A DNA stretch of 64,000 bases from Gemmatimonadota bacterium (GCA_016714015.1 JADJNZ010000001.1:558001-622000), one strand, 5' to 3'. Positions 43,462 through 52,782 are shown, counted from the stretch's first letter. A program made the numbers and translations. The notes: generated by a model not told the origin, from the letters alone.

Positions 43462-46440
43462 ATGCCCCGTCTGGTCATCAACGGTCACGAGTGCGACGCG
43501 CCCGCGGGCGCGACCATCCTCGATGCCGCGCGCGCCTTGGGCGTCGATGTCCCGACGCTCTGCTGGTATCCGAAGCTCCCCACCGTCGGCAACTGCCGCA
43601 TCTGCCTCGTCTCCGTCGAGGGGAACGCCAAGCTCGTCCCCGCCTGCGCCACCCCTGCCGCCGACGGCATGGTCGTCCAGACCGAGTCGCAGGCCGCGGT
43701 GAAGAACCGCCAGGGCGTCCTCTCGCTCCTCCTCGAGCGCTATCCCGTCGAGACGATCCCCGAGGACCGCGCGCGCAACGAGTTCGAGGCGCTCGTCCAT
43801 CGCTACGACGTCCCGCTCCGCCGCTCGGGCGAGAACCCGCTCCGCACCGGCGACGAACGGCCGACCGACCACATCATCACGCACGACATGAGCACCTGCA
43901 TCCTCTGCACCCGCTGCGTGCGCGCGTGCGAGGAGATCCAGGTGGTCGGCGTCCTCGAGATGGCCCAGCGCGGCGAGCACGCCGAGATCATCGTCGGTGC
44001 CGACGGCAACCCCGAGCACGCCGGCTGCACCTGGTGCGGCGAGTGCGTGCGCGTCTGCCCCACCGGCGCCATCCACGACATCCTCCCGCTCGCCAAGCTC
44101 CGCGCCGGCACCATGGAACAGCCGGCCACCAAGGTCCGCTCGGTCTGCCCCTACTGCGCCGTCGGCTGCCAGCTCGACCTCGAGGTCCGCGACGGCCAGG
44201 TCGCGCGCGTCACCTCGCCCTGGATCGAGGAGGCGACGCCCAACGAGGGCTCCACCTGCGTGAAGGGGCGCTTCGGCACCGACTTCGTCCTGCATCGCGA
44301 CCGGCTCACCACGCCGCTCATCCGCCGCGGCTGGACGCGCGACGCGGCGGGCGTCTGGTCGTACGATCCCGCGCACGCCCATGCCGCGCACCCCGACGCC
44401 GCGCGCTGGCCGCGCCGCGGCGGACCGTGGGTGGATGTCGAGGTCGAGGGCCACGCCGCGAAGGACCGCCGCCCGCGCACCAACCCGTTCCGCCGCCGCG
44501 TGGACGCCGGCGCCGAGTCCGCGCAGGTCGCCGCACTCGGCGACCCGCGCGACCGCATCGCCACGCCTCCCGAATGGTTCGCGCCCTTCCGCGAGGCGAC
44601 CTGGGACGAGGCGATGGAGCTCACCGCGCAGCAGCTCGCCCGCCTCCGCGACACGCACGGTTCGCGTAGCCTCGCCACGTTCCAATCGGCCAAGTGCGCC
44701 AATGAGGAGAACTACGTCCTCCAGAAGCTCTTCCGCGCCGGCATCGGGACCAACAACGTCGACCACTGCACGCGGCTCTGCCACGCCTCGTCGGTGAGCG
44801 CGATGCAGCGCGCCATCTCCACCTCCGCCGCGTCGGGCTCCATGCGCGAGGTGGAGCACGAGAGCGACGTCATCTTCATCCTCGGCGCCAACACCACCGA
44901 GAGCCACCCGGTGTTCGGCGCGGCGATCAAGCGCGCCCTCAAGCGCGGCGCGAAGCTCATCGTCGCCGACCCGCGGCGGATCGAGGTCGCGGCGCGGGCG
45001 CACCATCACCTGCAGATCATCCCCGGCACCGACGTCGCGCTCCTCAACGGGATGCTCCATCACATCCTCGCGCAGGGGCTCGAGGACAAGGCCTTCATCG
45101 CCGCGCGCACGACGGGGTTCGAGGCGGTGCGCGAGGCGGTCGCGCACTACTCGCCCGAGGTCGCCGAGCAGATCACCGGCGTGCCGGCGGCGACCATCCG
45201 CGCGGCGGCCGAGCTCTACGCGCGCGGCCCCAGGTCGGCGACGCTCTGGGCGATGGGGCTCACGCAGCATCACACGGGCACCGACATCGTCACGTCGCTG
45301 CTCAACCTCATGCTCTGCTGCGGGATGATCGGGCGCTGGGGCGCGCCGATGATCCCCATCCGCGGGCAGAACAACGTCCAGGGTTCGAGCGACATGGGGG
45401 CGATCCCCTTCGCCTTCACCGACTACCGGCGCGTGGACGATCCCGCCGTGCGCGCCGAGTATGCGGCGGCGTGGGGGATCCCGGTGGAGCGCCTCGACCC
45501 GAAGGTGGGGCTCAAGGTCACCGAGATCGTGAAGGAGGGCTCGCCGGTGCGCGGGCTCTACATCATGGGCGAGAACCCGATCATCTCCGATCCCGACGTC
45601 GCGCACGCCGAGGAGTGGTTCCACGGGCTCGAGTTCCTCGCGGTGCAGGACCTCTTCCTCACCGAGTCCGCGCGCGCGGCGGACGTGGTGCTGCCGGGCT
45701 CGTCGTTCGCCGAGAAGGACGGGACGTTCGTGAACACCGAGCGGCGCATCCAGCTCTCGCGGAAGGCGGTGGAGCCGCCGGGCCAGGCGCGCGCCGACCT
45801 CGACATCGTCCTCGACCTCTCGCGCCGCCTCGGCGTGCCGACGCCGTATACGACGGCGGCCGAGGTGTTCGAGGAGATCGCGCGCGTCACGCCCAACTGG
45901 CGCGGCGTCTCGCATGCGCGGCTCGCCGAGCGGGTGGGCGGGCTGCAGTACCCGGTGCCCGACGCGACGCACGAGGGGACGGCGTTCCTGTTCGACGAGC
46001 GCTTCCCCACGCCGGACGGTCGCGCGCATCTCACGGCGGTGACGTATCTCCCGCCCGCCGAGCTGCCGGACGCCGCGTATCCGTTCTTCCTCAACACCGG
46101 CCGCCAGATGTACCACTGGCACACCGGGACGATGACGCGGCGCTCGACGGCGCTCGACGCGCGCGAGAGCACGGCGACGGTCGAGCTCAATCCGCTCGAC
46201 GCGGCCGAGCTGGGGGTGGGCGACGGCGAGGAGGTGGCGATCACCTCGCGGCGGAACACCATTCGCATCGCGGTGCGGCTCTCCGAGCGCGTGGCGCGGA
46301 AGCAGGTGTTCATCCCCATGCACTACCGCGAGGCGGCGGCGAACCTGCTCACCAACCCCGCGCTCGACGGCCCGTCCGGCATCCCCGAGTTCAAGGTCTG
46401 CGCCGTCCGCGTGGAAGCGGTGAAGCCCGCGCTGGTTTAA
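43462..46440 (+). CDS. fdhA: molybdenum formate dehydrogenase, alpha subunit
   Basis: Cytoplasmic-type Mo-bisMGD oxidoreductase of 992 residues that oxidises formate to CO2. The N-terminal [2Fe-2S] domain has Cys34, 45, 48 and 62. Two ferredoxin motifs follow (CILCTRCVRAC and CTWCGECVRVCPTGA), then the [4Fe-4S] site CPYCAVGC and the catalytic domain. DHCTRLCHASSVSAMQRA contains the Mo-ligand Cys (no selenocysteine). An extra segment of about 90 residues near 290-380 (AHAHAAHPDAARWPRRGGPW, KDRRPRTNPFRRRVDAGAES) is unusual. No beta or gamma (NADH-linked) subunit gene is adjacent; electron acceptor unknown. Confidence 0.88.
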   Translation: MPRLVINGHECDAPAGATILDAARALGVDVPTLCWYPKLPTVGNCRICLVSVEGNAKLVPACATPAADGMVVQTESQAAVKNRQGVLSLLLERYPVETIPEDRARNEFEALVHRYDVPLRRSGENPLRTGDERPTDHIITHDMSTCILCTRCVRACEEIQVVGVLEMAQRGEHAEIIVGADGNPEHAGCTWCGECVRVCPTGAIHDILPLAKLRAGTMEQPATKVRSVCPYCAVGCQLDLEVRDGQVARVTSPWIEEATPNEGSTCVKGRFGTDFVLHRDRLTTPLIRRGWTRDAAGVWSYDPAHAHAAHPDAARWPRRGGPWVDVEVEGHAAKDRRPRTNPFRRRVDAGAESAQVAALGDPRDRIATPPEWFAPFREATWDEAMELTAQQLARLRDTHGSRSLATFQSAKCANEENYVLQKLFRAGIGTNNVDHCTRLCHASSVSAMQRAISTSAASGSMREVEHESDVIFILGANTTESHPVFGAAIKRALKRGAKLIVADPRRIEVAARAHHHLQIIPGTDVALLNGMLHHILAQGLEDKAFIAARTTGFEAVREAVAHYSPEVAEQITGVPAATIRAAAELYARGPRSATLWAMGLTQHHTGTDIVTSLLNLMLCCGMIGRWGAPMIPIRGQNNVQGSSDMGAIPFAFTDYRRVDDPAVRAEYAAAWGIPVERLDPKVGLKVTEIVKEGSPVRGLYIMGENPIISDPDVAHAEEWFHGLEFLAVQDLFLTESARAADVVLPGSSFAEKDGTFVNTERRIQLSRKAVEPPGQARADLDIVLDLSRRLGVPTPYTTAAEVFEEIARVTPNWRGVSHARLAERVGGLQYPVPDATHEGTAFLFDERFPTPDGRAHLTAVTYLPPAELPDAAYPFFLNTGRQMYHWHTGTMTRRSTALDARESTATVELNPLDAAELGVGDGEEVAITSRRNTIRIAVRLSERVARKQVFIPMHYREAAANLLTNPALDGPSGIPEFKVCAVRVEAVKPALV

Positions 46441-46484
46441 TTTCCGCGCACCTCGCAGGAACACCCCGAACATACGAGTCCCCG

Positions 46485-47513
46485 GTGCGCGCACTGGTCA
46501 AGGCAACGGCAGCACAAGGCTTCGTCCTCAAGGACGTCCCGGTCCCCACGCACCGCGAGCACGAGGTGCTCATCAAGGTGAAGGCGGCCGGCGTCTGCGG
46601 CACCGACGTGCACATCCACGAGTGGGATGCGTGGGCGCAGGGGCGCTGCAAGCCGCCGTTCACCGTGGGGCACGAGTTCGCCGGCGTGGTGGAGAAGGTC
46701 GGGTCGCTCGTGACCGACGTGAAGGTGGGTGACCGCGTGACCGCCGAGGGGCACATCGTCTGCGGGCACTGCCATCTCTGTCGGACGGGCAATGCGCATG
46801 TGTGCCCCAACACGAAGATCATCGGCGTGGACCGCGACGGCGCCTTCGCCGACTACATCGTGATGCCCGCCTCGAACGTCTGGCCGCTCGACGCCGACGT
46901 GCCGTTCGAGATCGGCGGCATCCACGACCCGATGGGGAACGCCTTCCACACGGCGCTGCACGGGACCGAGCTCCCCGGCGCGACGGTGCTGGTGACCGGC
47001 TGCGGCCCGATCGGCATCTTCGCCGTGGGGATCGCGAAGGCGGCGGGGGCCTCGCACATCGTGGCGAGCGACGTGAACCCCACCCGCCTCGCGCTCGCGC
47101 GGAAGATGGGCGCGCACTCGGCGGTGCAGCCGCAGGACGCGGAAGCCGCCGTCCGCGCCGCGACGCACGGGCTCGGCGTGGATGTGGTGCTCGAGATGAG
47201 CGGCGTCCCCGCGGCGATCCACCAGGCCTTCAAGCTCGTGCGCGTCGGCGGGCGGGTGCAGATGCTCGGCATCCCGGCCAAGCCGATGGACGTGGACTTC
47301 GCCACCGAGGTGATCTTCAAGGGGATCACGATCTACGGGGTGGTGGGGCGGCGGATGTACGACACCTGGATCCAGATGACGCAGTTCCTGCGGGCGAAGC
47401 AGTTCGATCCGACGCCGGTGATCACGCATCGGTTCCCGCTGGAGCAGCATGCGGAGGCGATTCAGGTGATCAAGTCGGGCGAAGCTGGGAAGGTCGTCTT
47501 CGAGATCGGATGA
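46485..47513 (+). CDS. tdh: L-threonine 3-dehydrogenase
   Basis: Zinc-dependent, NAD-using medium-chain dehydrogenase of 342 residues that converts threonine to 2-amino-3-ketobutyrate. Starts GTG at 46485. Catalytic zinc ligands are Cys in AAGVCGTDVHIHEWDAWAQ and His-Glu in VGHEFAGVVEKVG. The structural zinc motif is CGHCHLCRTGNAHVC. The Rossmann motif is TGCGPIGIFAVGIAKAAGA. The HEWDAWAQ segment distinguishes Tdh from other alcohol dehydrogenases. It starts 44 bp after fdhA and precedes kbl, its pathway partner. Confidence 0.95.
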   Translation: MRALVKATAAQGFVLKDVPVPTHREHEVLIKVKAAGVCGTDVHIHEWDAWAQGRCKPPFTVGHEFAGVVEKVGSLVTDVKVGDRVTAEGHIVCGHCHLCRTGNAHVCPNTKIIGVDRDGAFADYIVMPASNVWPLDADVPFEIGGIHDPMGNAFHTALHGTELPGATVLVTGCGPIGIFAVGIAKAAGASHIVASDVNPTRLALARKMGAHSAVQPQDAEAAVRAATHGLGVDVVLEMSGVPAAIHQAFKLVRVGGRVQMLGIPAKPMDVDFATEVIFKGITIYGVVGRRMYDTWIQMTQFLRAKQFDPTPVITHRFPLEQHAEAIQVIKSGEAGKVVFEIG

Positions 47514-47520
47514 TGCTCCG

Positions 47521-47610
47521 ATGAAGGCTGAAGGATGAAGGGTGAAAGTGGACCGCCCGGCCCCCGCATCCCGCACTTCAACTTTCCTCCTTCATCCTTC
47601 AGCTTTCATC
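47521..47610. repeat. family A intergenic inverted repeat, copy A5
   Basis: Left arm ATGAAGGCTGAAGGATGAAG, right arm TCCTTCATCCTTCAGCTTTC, GC-rich centre without the perfect palindrome. It fills the tdh-kbl gap completely and ends one base before the kbl ATG, leaving no room for a normal Shine-Dalgarno site. Confidence 0.85.
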
Positions 47611-47611
47611 C

Positions 47612-48815
47612 ATGAACAAGACCTTCGTCACCCAGCTGCAGTCCGGCCTCGCCGACCTGGCCGCCAAGGGCACCCTCAAGAAGCTCAACCACCTCGCCTC
47701 CCCCCAATCCGCTCGCGTCCAGATGGAAGGCCGCGGCGAGGTGCTGATCCTCAGCTCCAACAACTACCTCGGCCTCTGCGACCAGCAGGAGGTCGTGGAC
47801 GCGGGGATCGCGGCGCTCAACAAGTTCGGCGCCGGGACCGCGAGCGTCCGCTTCATCTGCGGCACCTTCACCGTGCACCGCGAGCTCGAGGCCGCCCTCG
47901 CCCGCTTCGTCGGGACCGAGGCGGCGATGAGCTACGTCTCGGCGTGGAACGCCAACGAGGGCCTCACCGCCTCGATCGTCGAGGAGGGGGACTTCGTCAT
48001 CTCCGACGCGCTCAACCACGCGTCGATCATCGACTCGGTGCGCCTCGCGAAGGCGATCACCAAGTGCACCACCGCGGTCTACCAGCACAGCGACCTCGAC
48101 GACCTCGTCGCCAAGCTCAAGGCCAACGCCGGCGCGCGGCGGAAGATCATCTGGACCGACGGCGTCTTCTCCATGGAAGGCTCCGTCGCCAAGCTGCCGC
48201 AGATCCTCCAGGTCGCGCGCGACCATGACGCGATCGTCGTGATGGACGACTCGCACGCCACCGGCGTGCTCGGCGCCACCGGGCGCGGGACCGCGGAGCA
48301 CTTCGGGGTGCTGGGTGAGGTGGACATCATCACCAGCACGCTCGGCAAGGCGCTCGGCGGCGCGGCGGGCGGGTTCGTCGCGGGGCCGAAGGCGCTCGCC
48401 GACACGCTCACGCAGCGCTCGCGCCCGCAGCTCTTCTCCAACGCCCTCCCGCCGACGGTCGCCGCGAGCTCGCTCGCCGCGGTCGAGTTCATCGAGGCGC
48501 ACCCCGAGCGCGTGCAGACGCTGCGCGAGAACGCCGCCTATTTCCGCGCGGCGATCAAGGAGGCCGGGTTCAGCCCGCTCGAGGGCGAGACGCCGATCGT
48601 GCCGATCATCATCGGCGAGACGGCCGACGCGATCCGCATGAGCGAGCTGCTGCTCGACGAGGGGATCTTCGTGACCGGCTTCGGCTTCCCCGTGGTGCCG
48701 CAGGGGACCGCGCGGCTCCGCTGCCAGATCTCGGCGGCGCACACGCGCGATGACCTGGACTACGCGGTGCGGGCGATCAAGAAGGTCGGGATGCAGGCGG
48801 GGGGTGATCAAGTGA
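47612..48815 (+). CDS. kbl: 2-amino-3-ketobutyrate CoA ligase (glycine C-acetyltransferase); 3' end frame uncertain
   Basis: PLP enzyme that splits 2-amino-3-ketobutyrate with CoA into glycine and acetyl-CoA, completing the Tdh pathway. The frame starts MNKTFVTQLQSGLADLAAKG and has SSNNYLGLC, GAGTASVRFICGTFTVHREL, DDSHATGVLGATGRGTAEHF and the PLP lysine in TSTLGKALGGAAGGFV. Similarity ends at about codon 397 (AIKKVGMQAGG), yet as written the frame stays open to 49708 through the next gene. Deleting one G from the G6 tract at 48799-48804 would end it VIK-TGA at 48815, the expected length. I take that as the real end. Confidence 0.88.
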
Positions 48816-48887
48816 ACGCCGACCGTCAGGACACCCTGCGCGCCGGCTGGCGCATCCCGCTCCTTCGCGCGCTGCCTCCCGGCCTTC

Positions 48888-49775
48888 GTGCGTCCCGCAG
48901 CGGCGCAGCAGCCCGCGGGTCCGCGCGCGCGTCCCGCGATCGAACCGCTGGTGACGACCGAGTGGCTCGCGCGCGAGGCCGCGTCGCCCGACGTCGTGGT
49001 GCTGCAGCTCGGGCCCGCCGAGTCGTTCGCGAAGGGGCATCTCCCCGGCGCGGTCGCGCTCGACTACTTCCGCGAGGTCGTGGCCCCCGCGACCGAGGGC
49101 GGCCTGCAGGTGGAGCTCCCCACGCCCGAGGCCTTCGCCGCGATGCTCGCCGCGAAGGGCGTGGGCGCGACGAGCCGCGTGGTGATCGTCTTCGACACCG
49201 CGACGGCCTTCGCGCGCGCGGGACGGACCTTCTTCACGATGGAGTGGGGCGGCCTCGAGGGGCGCGTCGCGATCATGGACGGCGGGCTCGCGCAGTGGAA
49301 GCGCGAGGGGCGCGAGCTGGAGGCGGGGACTGGACGCGCGGTCACGCCGGGGCGCGCCGGTGCCCTCACGGCGAACGCGCGCCTCCGTGCCACCAAGGCC
49401 GACGTGGTCGCGATGGTCGGCCGCGCGGGGATGCGGATCGTGGACGCGCGCGACACGGTGTTCTACCAGGACCTGCGCGACAACCAGATGCCGCGCGGCG
49501 GGCACATCCCGACGGCGGTGAACCTGACCTTCTCGAGCGTGACGAACGCGGACGGGACGCTGAAGCCGCGCGCCGAGCTCGAGGGGCTAGTGCGCGCGCT
49601 GGGGATCGCGGACGGCGACCAGCTCACGACGTACTGCCACATCGGGGTGCAGGGATCGTGGATGTACTTCGCGCTGCGCGTGCTCGGGCGGGATGTGCGG
49701 GTGTATGATGGGTCGTTCGATGAGTGGAGCCGGGATGCGTCGTTGCCGGTCGAGGGGGCCAAGCCGCGGCCGTAG
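48888..49775 (+). CDS. rhodanese-type sulfurtransferase, exported
   Basis: Thiosulfate/3-mercaptopyruvate sulfurtransferase with two rhodanese domains, 295 residues from the GTG at 48888. The first domain has VTTEWLAREAASPDVVVLQL and HLPGAVALDYFREVV. The second has MRIVDARDTVFYQDLRDNQM, PRGGHIPTAVNLTFSSV and the active loop LTTYCHIGVQGSWMYFALRV with the catalytic Cys. The N-terminus (VRPAAAQQPAGPRARPAIEP) looks like the end of a signal peptide. The true start is probably upstream in another frame, near the GTG at 48812, which would need a second frame correction. Confidence 0.82.
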   Translation: MRPAAAQQPAGPRARPAIEPLVTTEWLAREAASPDVVVLQLGPAESFAKGHLPGAVALDYFREVVAPATEGGLQVELPTPEAFAAMLAAKGVGATSRVVIVFDTATAFARAGRTFFTMEWGGLEGRVAIMDGGLAQWKREGRELEAGTGRAVTPGRAGALTANARLRATKADVVAMVGRAGMRIVDARDTVFYQDLRDNQMPRGGHIPTAVNLTFSSVTNADGTLKPRAELEGLVRALGIADGDQLTTYCHIGVQGSWMYFALRVLGRDVRVYDGSFDEWSRDASLPVEGAKPRP

Positions 49776-49782
49776 GACGGCA

Positions 49783-49940
49783 CGAAGGAGCGAGGAGCGA
49801 GGGGAAGGAGCGAGGGGCGAGAGGAAGTGAGAGAAGTGAAGTGAAAGTGCAAGCGAGAGGGCCCTTCTCCTTCACGCTCACACTCGCTCCTCCCCCTTCC
49901 CCTCGCCCCTCGATATTTCCCCTCGCTCCTCGCTCCTTCG
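49783..49940. repeat. family B intergenic inverted repeat, copy B4
   Basis: Arms CGAAGGAGCGAGGAGCGAGG and CCCTCGCTCCTCGCTCCTTCG enclose about 115 bp. It starts 7 bp after the sulfurtransferase stop. A second, unrelated hairpin follows it at 49970. Confidence 0.82.
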
Positions 49941-49969
49941 CTCCACACTCGCGGCAGGTCCGGAAACAC

Positions 49970-50016
49970 GAAACCCCACGGAACCTCCAGTGCCGCCGGA
50001 GATTCCGTGGGGTTTC
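49970..50016. terminator. bidirectional terminator hairpin
   Basis: GAAACCCCACGGAA-C-CTCC pairs with GGAG-A-TTCCGTGGGGTTTC across a 9-nt loop. It lies between the convergent sulfurtransferase and the minus-strand gene ending at 50055; the A/T-rich base gives short T-tracts on both sides. Confidence 0.75.
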
Positions 50017-50054
50017 CGCCCTCATGGCCCGTCAGTTGTCGTCACGCGTGGCGC

Positions 50055-50720
50055 TCAGGCGGCGGCGGGCACCTCCTGCTCCGTGGCCGCGATGCGCCGC
50101 ACGCGCTTGGCGGAGCGCCATTCGGCTTCGAGGGCCTCGTTGCCGACGATGGTGTGCATCACGAGGGCATCGAGCGTGGCCACCGCCTGACGGCCCTTCG
50201 TCAGCGCGCCGCGGATCTCGCTCGTCACGCCGGTCTTGCGCACCCGCCCCGACGTACCCGCGTCGAAGGACCGCTGCACCGCCGCGGCCGCCGACCGCAG
50301 CTGCTCCAGGTAGTCGGCGGGGAACTCTGCCGCGCTCAGAGCCTCCACGTGCTTCTCCGCCGCCACCGCCATGGCCAGCGCCGTCTGCACCAGGCGTTCG
50401 CGTTCCAGCGCCCGCGTCGACGGCGTGATCGACGCGAACTCCGGCGTCCCGCGGAGCGACGCGCGGGCGAACTTCAACAGCGGTGTCACGTACTTCCGGA
50501 GCAACGTGCGCTCGAGCTCGATGCGCCGCTGCACCTCGCCGCGGACGGCACGCGCGAGACTGCCCTGCTCCGTCGCGGCCCGGTCGAGCTCCGCGACCGC
50601 TGCGTCTAGCGTCCGCTTCGCCGCACTCGCGACCGCCGCCGGCACGGCGTTCGCGTGCACCGTCAGGAACTGCTGTACCTGGCGGAGCGACTGCCCAACG
50701 TGGAACTGTGAACGTTGCAT
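50055..50720 (-). CDS. helical hypothetical protein
   Basis: Product of 221 residues. The ATG at 50720 is preceded by GAGGAGAG 5-6 nt upstream, which decides the start. The sequence is almost entirely helical and Ala/Arg-rich (LRQVQQFLTVHANAVPAAVA, KRTLDAAVAELDRAATEQGS, RRIELERTLLRKYVTPLLKF). No signal peptide or membrane segment is visible. No family is recognised. Its promoter must lie next to the 22-bp repeat array. Confidence 0.65.
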   Translation of the reverse strand: MQRSQFHVGQSLRQVQQFLTVHANAVPAAVASAAKRTLDAAVAELDRAATEQGSLARAVRGEVQRRIELERTLLRKYVTPLLKFARASLRGTPEFASITPSTRALERERLVQTALAMAVAAEKHVEALSAAEFPADYLEQLRSAAAAVQRSFDAGTSGRVRKTGVTSEIRGALTKGRQAVATLDALVMHTIVGNEALEAEWRSAKRVRRIAATEQEVPAAA

Positions 50721-50989
50721 GACTCTCTCCTCGTGGAACGGTGATGGACGCGGATGGAAGACCACCGGCATCGCCCGCGTCCAACGCGAGGCCGGTAGAG
50801 CTGTGCGGAAGCAGTGAGTGATCCAGCAGCGGTGTCGCCGCGATCGCGCGGCCGCGGTGTTCGGCGCGCGGACCGGCGGTCTCGCATCAGGCAGCAGCAC
50901 CGGTCGGGCCAAGCACTACGGTCTCTGCGGCGTGCGGCAGCCCCCTTTCCTGCCGGGCACTGCCTCCTCTTCATCGCGCGGCAGCACCG

Positions 50990-51252
50990 TTCGCGTCGTG
51001 TGCCTGCGCCGTTCGGTCCGTGCGTCTGCGCGGTTCGGTCCGTGCACCTGCGCCGTCCGGTCCTAGCACCCCGCAGCTCGCTTCATGCACCTGCGACGTC
51101 CGCGTCGTGCACGTGCGCGCTTCGCGTCGTGCGCCAGCGCTCTTCGCGTCGTGCGCCTGCGCCCTTCGCGTCGTGCGCCTGCGCCCTTTGCGTCTTGCGC
51201 CTGCGCCCTTCGCGTCATGCGCCTGCGCCCTTCGTCTCGTGCAGCTGCGTGG
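50990..51252. repeat. 22-bp tandem repeat array (about 12 units)
   Basis: Units begin at 50990, 51012, 51034, 51056, 51077, 51099, 51121, 51143, 51165, 51187, 51209 and 51231: a 22-bp period with one 21-bp step. The most regular units start TTCGCGTCGTGCGCCTGCG. Units are contiguous with no spacers, so this is a minisatellite and not a CRISPR array. It lies between divergent genes starting at 50720 (minus) and 51527 (plus). The period (not a multiple of three) and interruptions argue against coding. Confidence 0.85.
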
Positions 51253-51526
51253 ATCGAGTCGTGCTGCGGATCCCTTGGATCGAGCACCGAGCACCCTTCG
51301 CCTCGCGCGCCGCCCCCCTGCCTGCGGTCGCACACCCTCTCATCCATTCCCCCGGATTTCGGCCGTCTGGCGCCCGTCACCCGCGCCTTGTGCCGCAACA
51401 CCTTTGGTGCCAACGTCTTACGCTTCTCCTGAGGAAATCGGCCCTTTCACGATCGGTAGTGGTTTTCAGGAGAAGCCCGCCCGCCCCCGCGTTCCCCGCC
51501 ACCCGCAACCCTCGTCCCCGTTCCGC

Positions 51527-52633
51527 ATGCGTGTCCTCTCCATCCAGCAGCCGTGGGCCGAGCTGGTGATCCGTGGCGTCAAGACGTTCGAGGTCCGGAC
51601 CTGGTCCGCCAAGCACGAGGGGGGGCGCATCGCGATCCACGCGAGCGCCAACATCGAGCTCAAGAAGGTCGAGGCGCTCTGGGCGGATGACCGCGCGGCC
51701 GCGCAGTGCTTCGCCGACCAGGGCTGGATGGACCGCGACGACCTGCGCGCCCTGCCGCGCTCGGCGATCATCGGCAGCGTCGCGCTGCGCGGCGTGCATC
51801 CGGCGACGGCGGTGCACGCGGCGAATCTCGACCTGTCGGCGACGAACTGGGTGGAGGACGCGCTCGAGACCGCGGTGCGCGATCCGGTGTCCGGCGCGTT
51901 GCGGCCGGGCCCGGCGCCGGTGCGCACGCTCCCGGTGGCGGTCCCGGCGCGCTCGTGGGTGTTCGGGTTCGCGCGGGCGCTCGCGGTGGAGCCGATCCTC
52001 GACGTCGAAGGGCAGCAGCACCTCTGGGCGCTCCCGCCGGCGCTGGCGACGGAACTCGCGGCGCGCGAGGCGCGTGCGCGGACGGGGGAGTGGACGCGCC
52101 CCGCCCCGTCGCCGGAGCGCGTGAAGGCCGCGCGCGACGCGTGGCGCGAGCGGTTCGAGAGCGAGGAGACGCGCTATGGGCTGCGCCTGATCCGCGAGGC
52201 GCTGGACGAGGCGGCGAACGACGCGATGAAGCTGGAGGACGAGGGCGCCGAACGTATGCTGAAGGAGACGATGCGCAAGCTGACGTCGGGCCGCGATGCG
52301 CGCGACGCGGACGGGCGCCTCTGGGTGCGCGTGCCGAAGGCCCTGCGGCCGCTCTTCGACGACGCGGAGCGCGTGCCGGCGACGCGGTTCGAGGCGGACC
52401 TGCGGATGCTCATGCACCGGGTGCGACTGCAGGAGCAGGCGAACGTGGAGTACCAGAAGCTGCTCGACGCGGCGGTCGAGCGGGTACGGGAGGGGGCCGA
52501 GCGCGCGGAGCGGTCGCCGAGTTCACGGTCGGCGCTCGAGGCGGAAGTGAAGCGGGCGTTCAAGCGGGAGTGGCTCGAGGTGGAGGCGGAGCTCGGGAAG
52601 TCGGAGGGGTTCTTCCACTTCCCGGAGTACTGA
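51527..52633 (+). CDS. ASCH-domain protein with long helical C-terminus
   Basis: Product of 368 residues. The N-terminal 45 residues (MRVLSIQQPWAELVIRGVKT, FEVRTWSAKHEGGRIAIHAS) are the first half of an ASCH/PUA-like RNA-binding domain, completed by ALPRSAIIGSVALRGVHPAT and SWVFGFARALAVEPILDVEG. From about residue 180 to the end the protein is highly charged and helical (AAREARARTGEWTRPAPSPE, RLIREALDEAANDAMKLEDE), likely coiled coil. ASCH domains are thought to bind RNA or modified nucleotides; the helical part has no recognised family. It stands alone downstream of the tandem array. Confidence 0.75.
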   Translation: MRVLSIQQPWAELVIRGVKTFEVRTWSAKHEGGRIAIHASANIELKKVEALWADDRAAAQCFADQGWMDRDDLRALPRSAIIGSVALRGVHPATAVHAANLDLSATNWVEDALETAVRDPVSGALRPGPAPVRTLPVAVPARSWVFGFARALAVEPILDVEGQQHLWALPPALATELAAREARARTGEWTRPAPSPERVKAARDAWRERFESEETRYGLRLIREALDEAANDAMKLEDEGAERMLKETMRKLTSGRDARDADGRLWVRVPKALRPLFDDAERVPATRFEADLRMLMHRVRLQEQANVEYQKLLDAAVERVREGAERAERSPSSRSALEAEVKRAFKREWLEVEAELGKSEGFFHFPEY

Positions 52634-52782
52634 GATCGCATTCCGATGTCGTGCGGGGCGCCTTGCGACGTCGGGAACCGGCTCCGAGATTCTCAGCGTG
52701 TACCGTGCCGGCCTCCCTCTCGGTCATGGATCACGCCGGTCGTTGGAGACCACGTCAGGGCGATGACAACGGAGTTCGTGCA

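Noticed and set aside
47612..49708. A genuine 698-residue Kbl fusion protein
   Set aside because: After codon 400 the frame is the Arg/Gly/Ala-rich shadow of the rhodanese gene, which has clear domain motifs in another frame.
50990..51252. Possible CRISPR array
   Set aside because: The 22-bp units are contiguous and degenerate with no unique spacers, and no cas gene is nearby.
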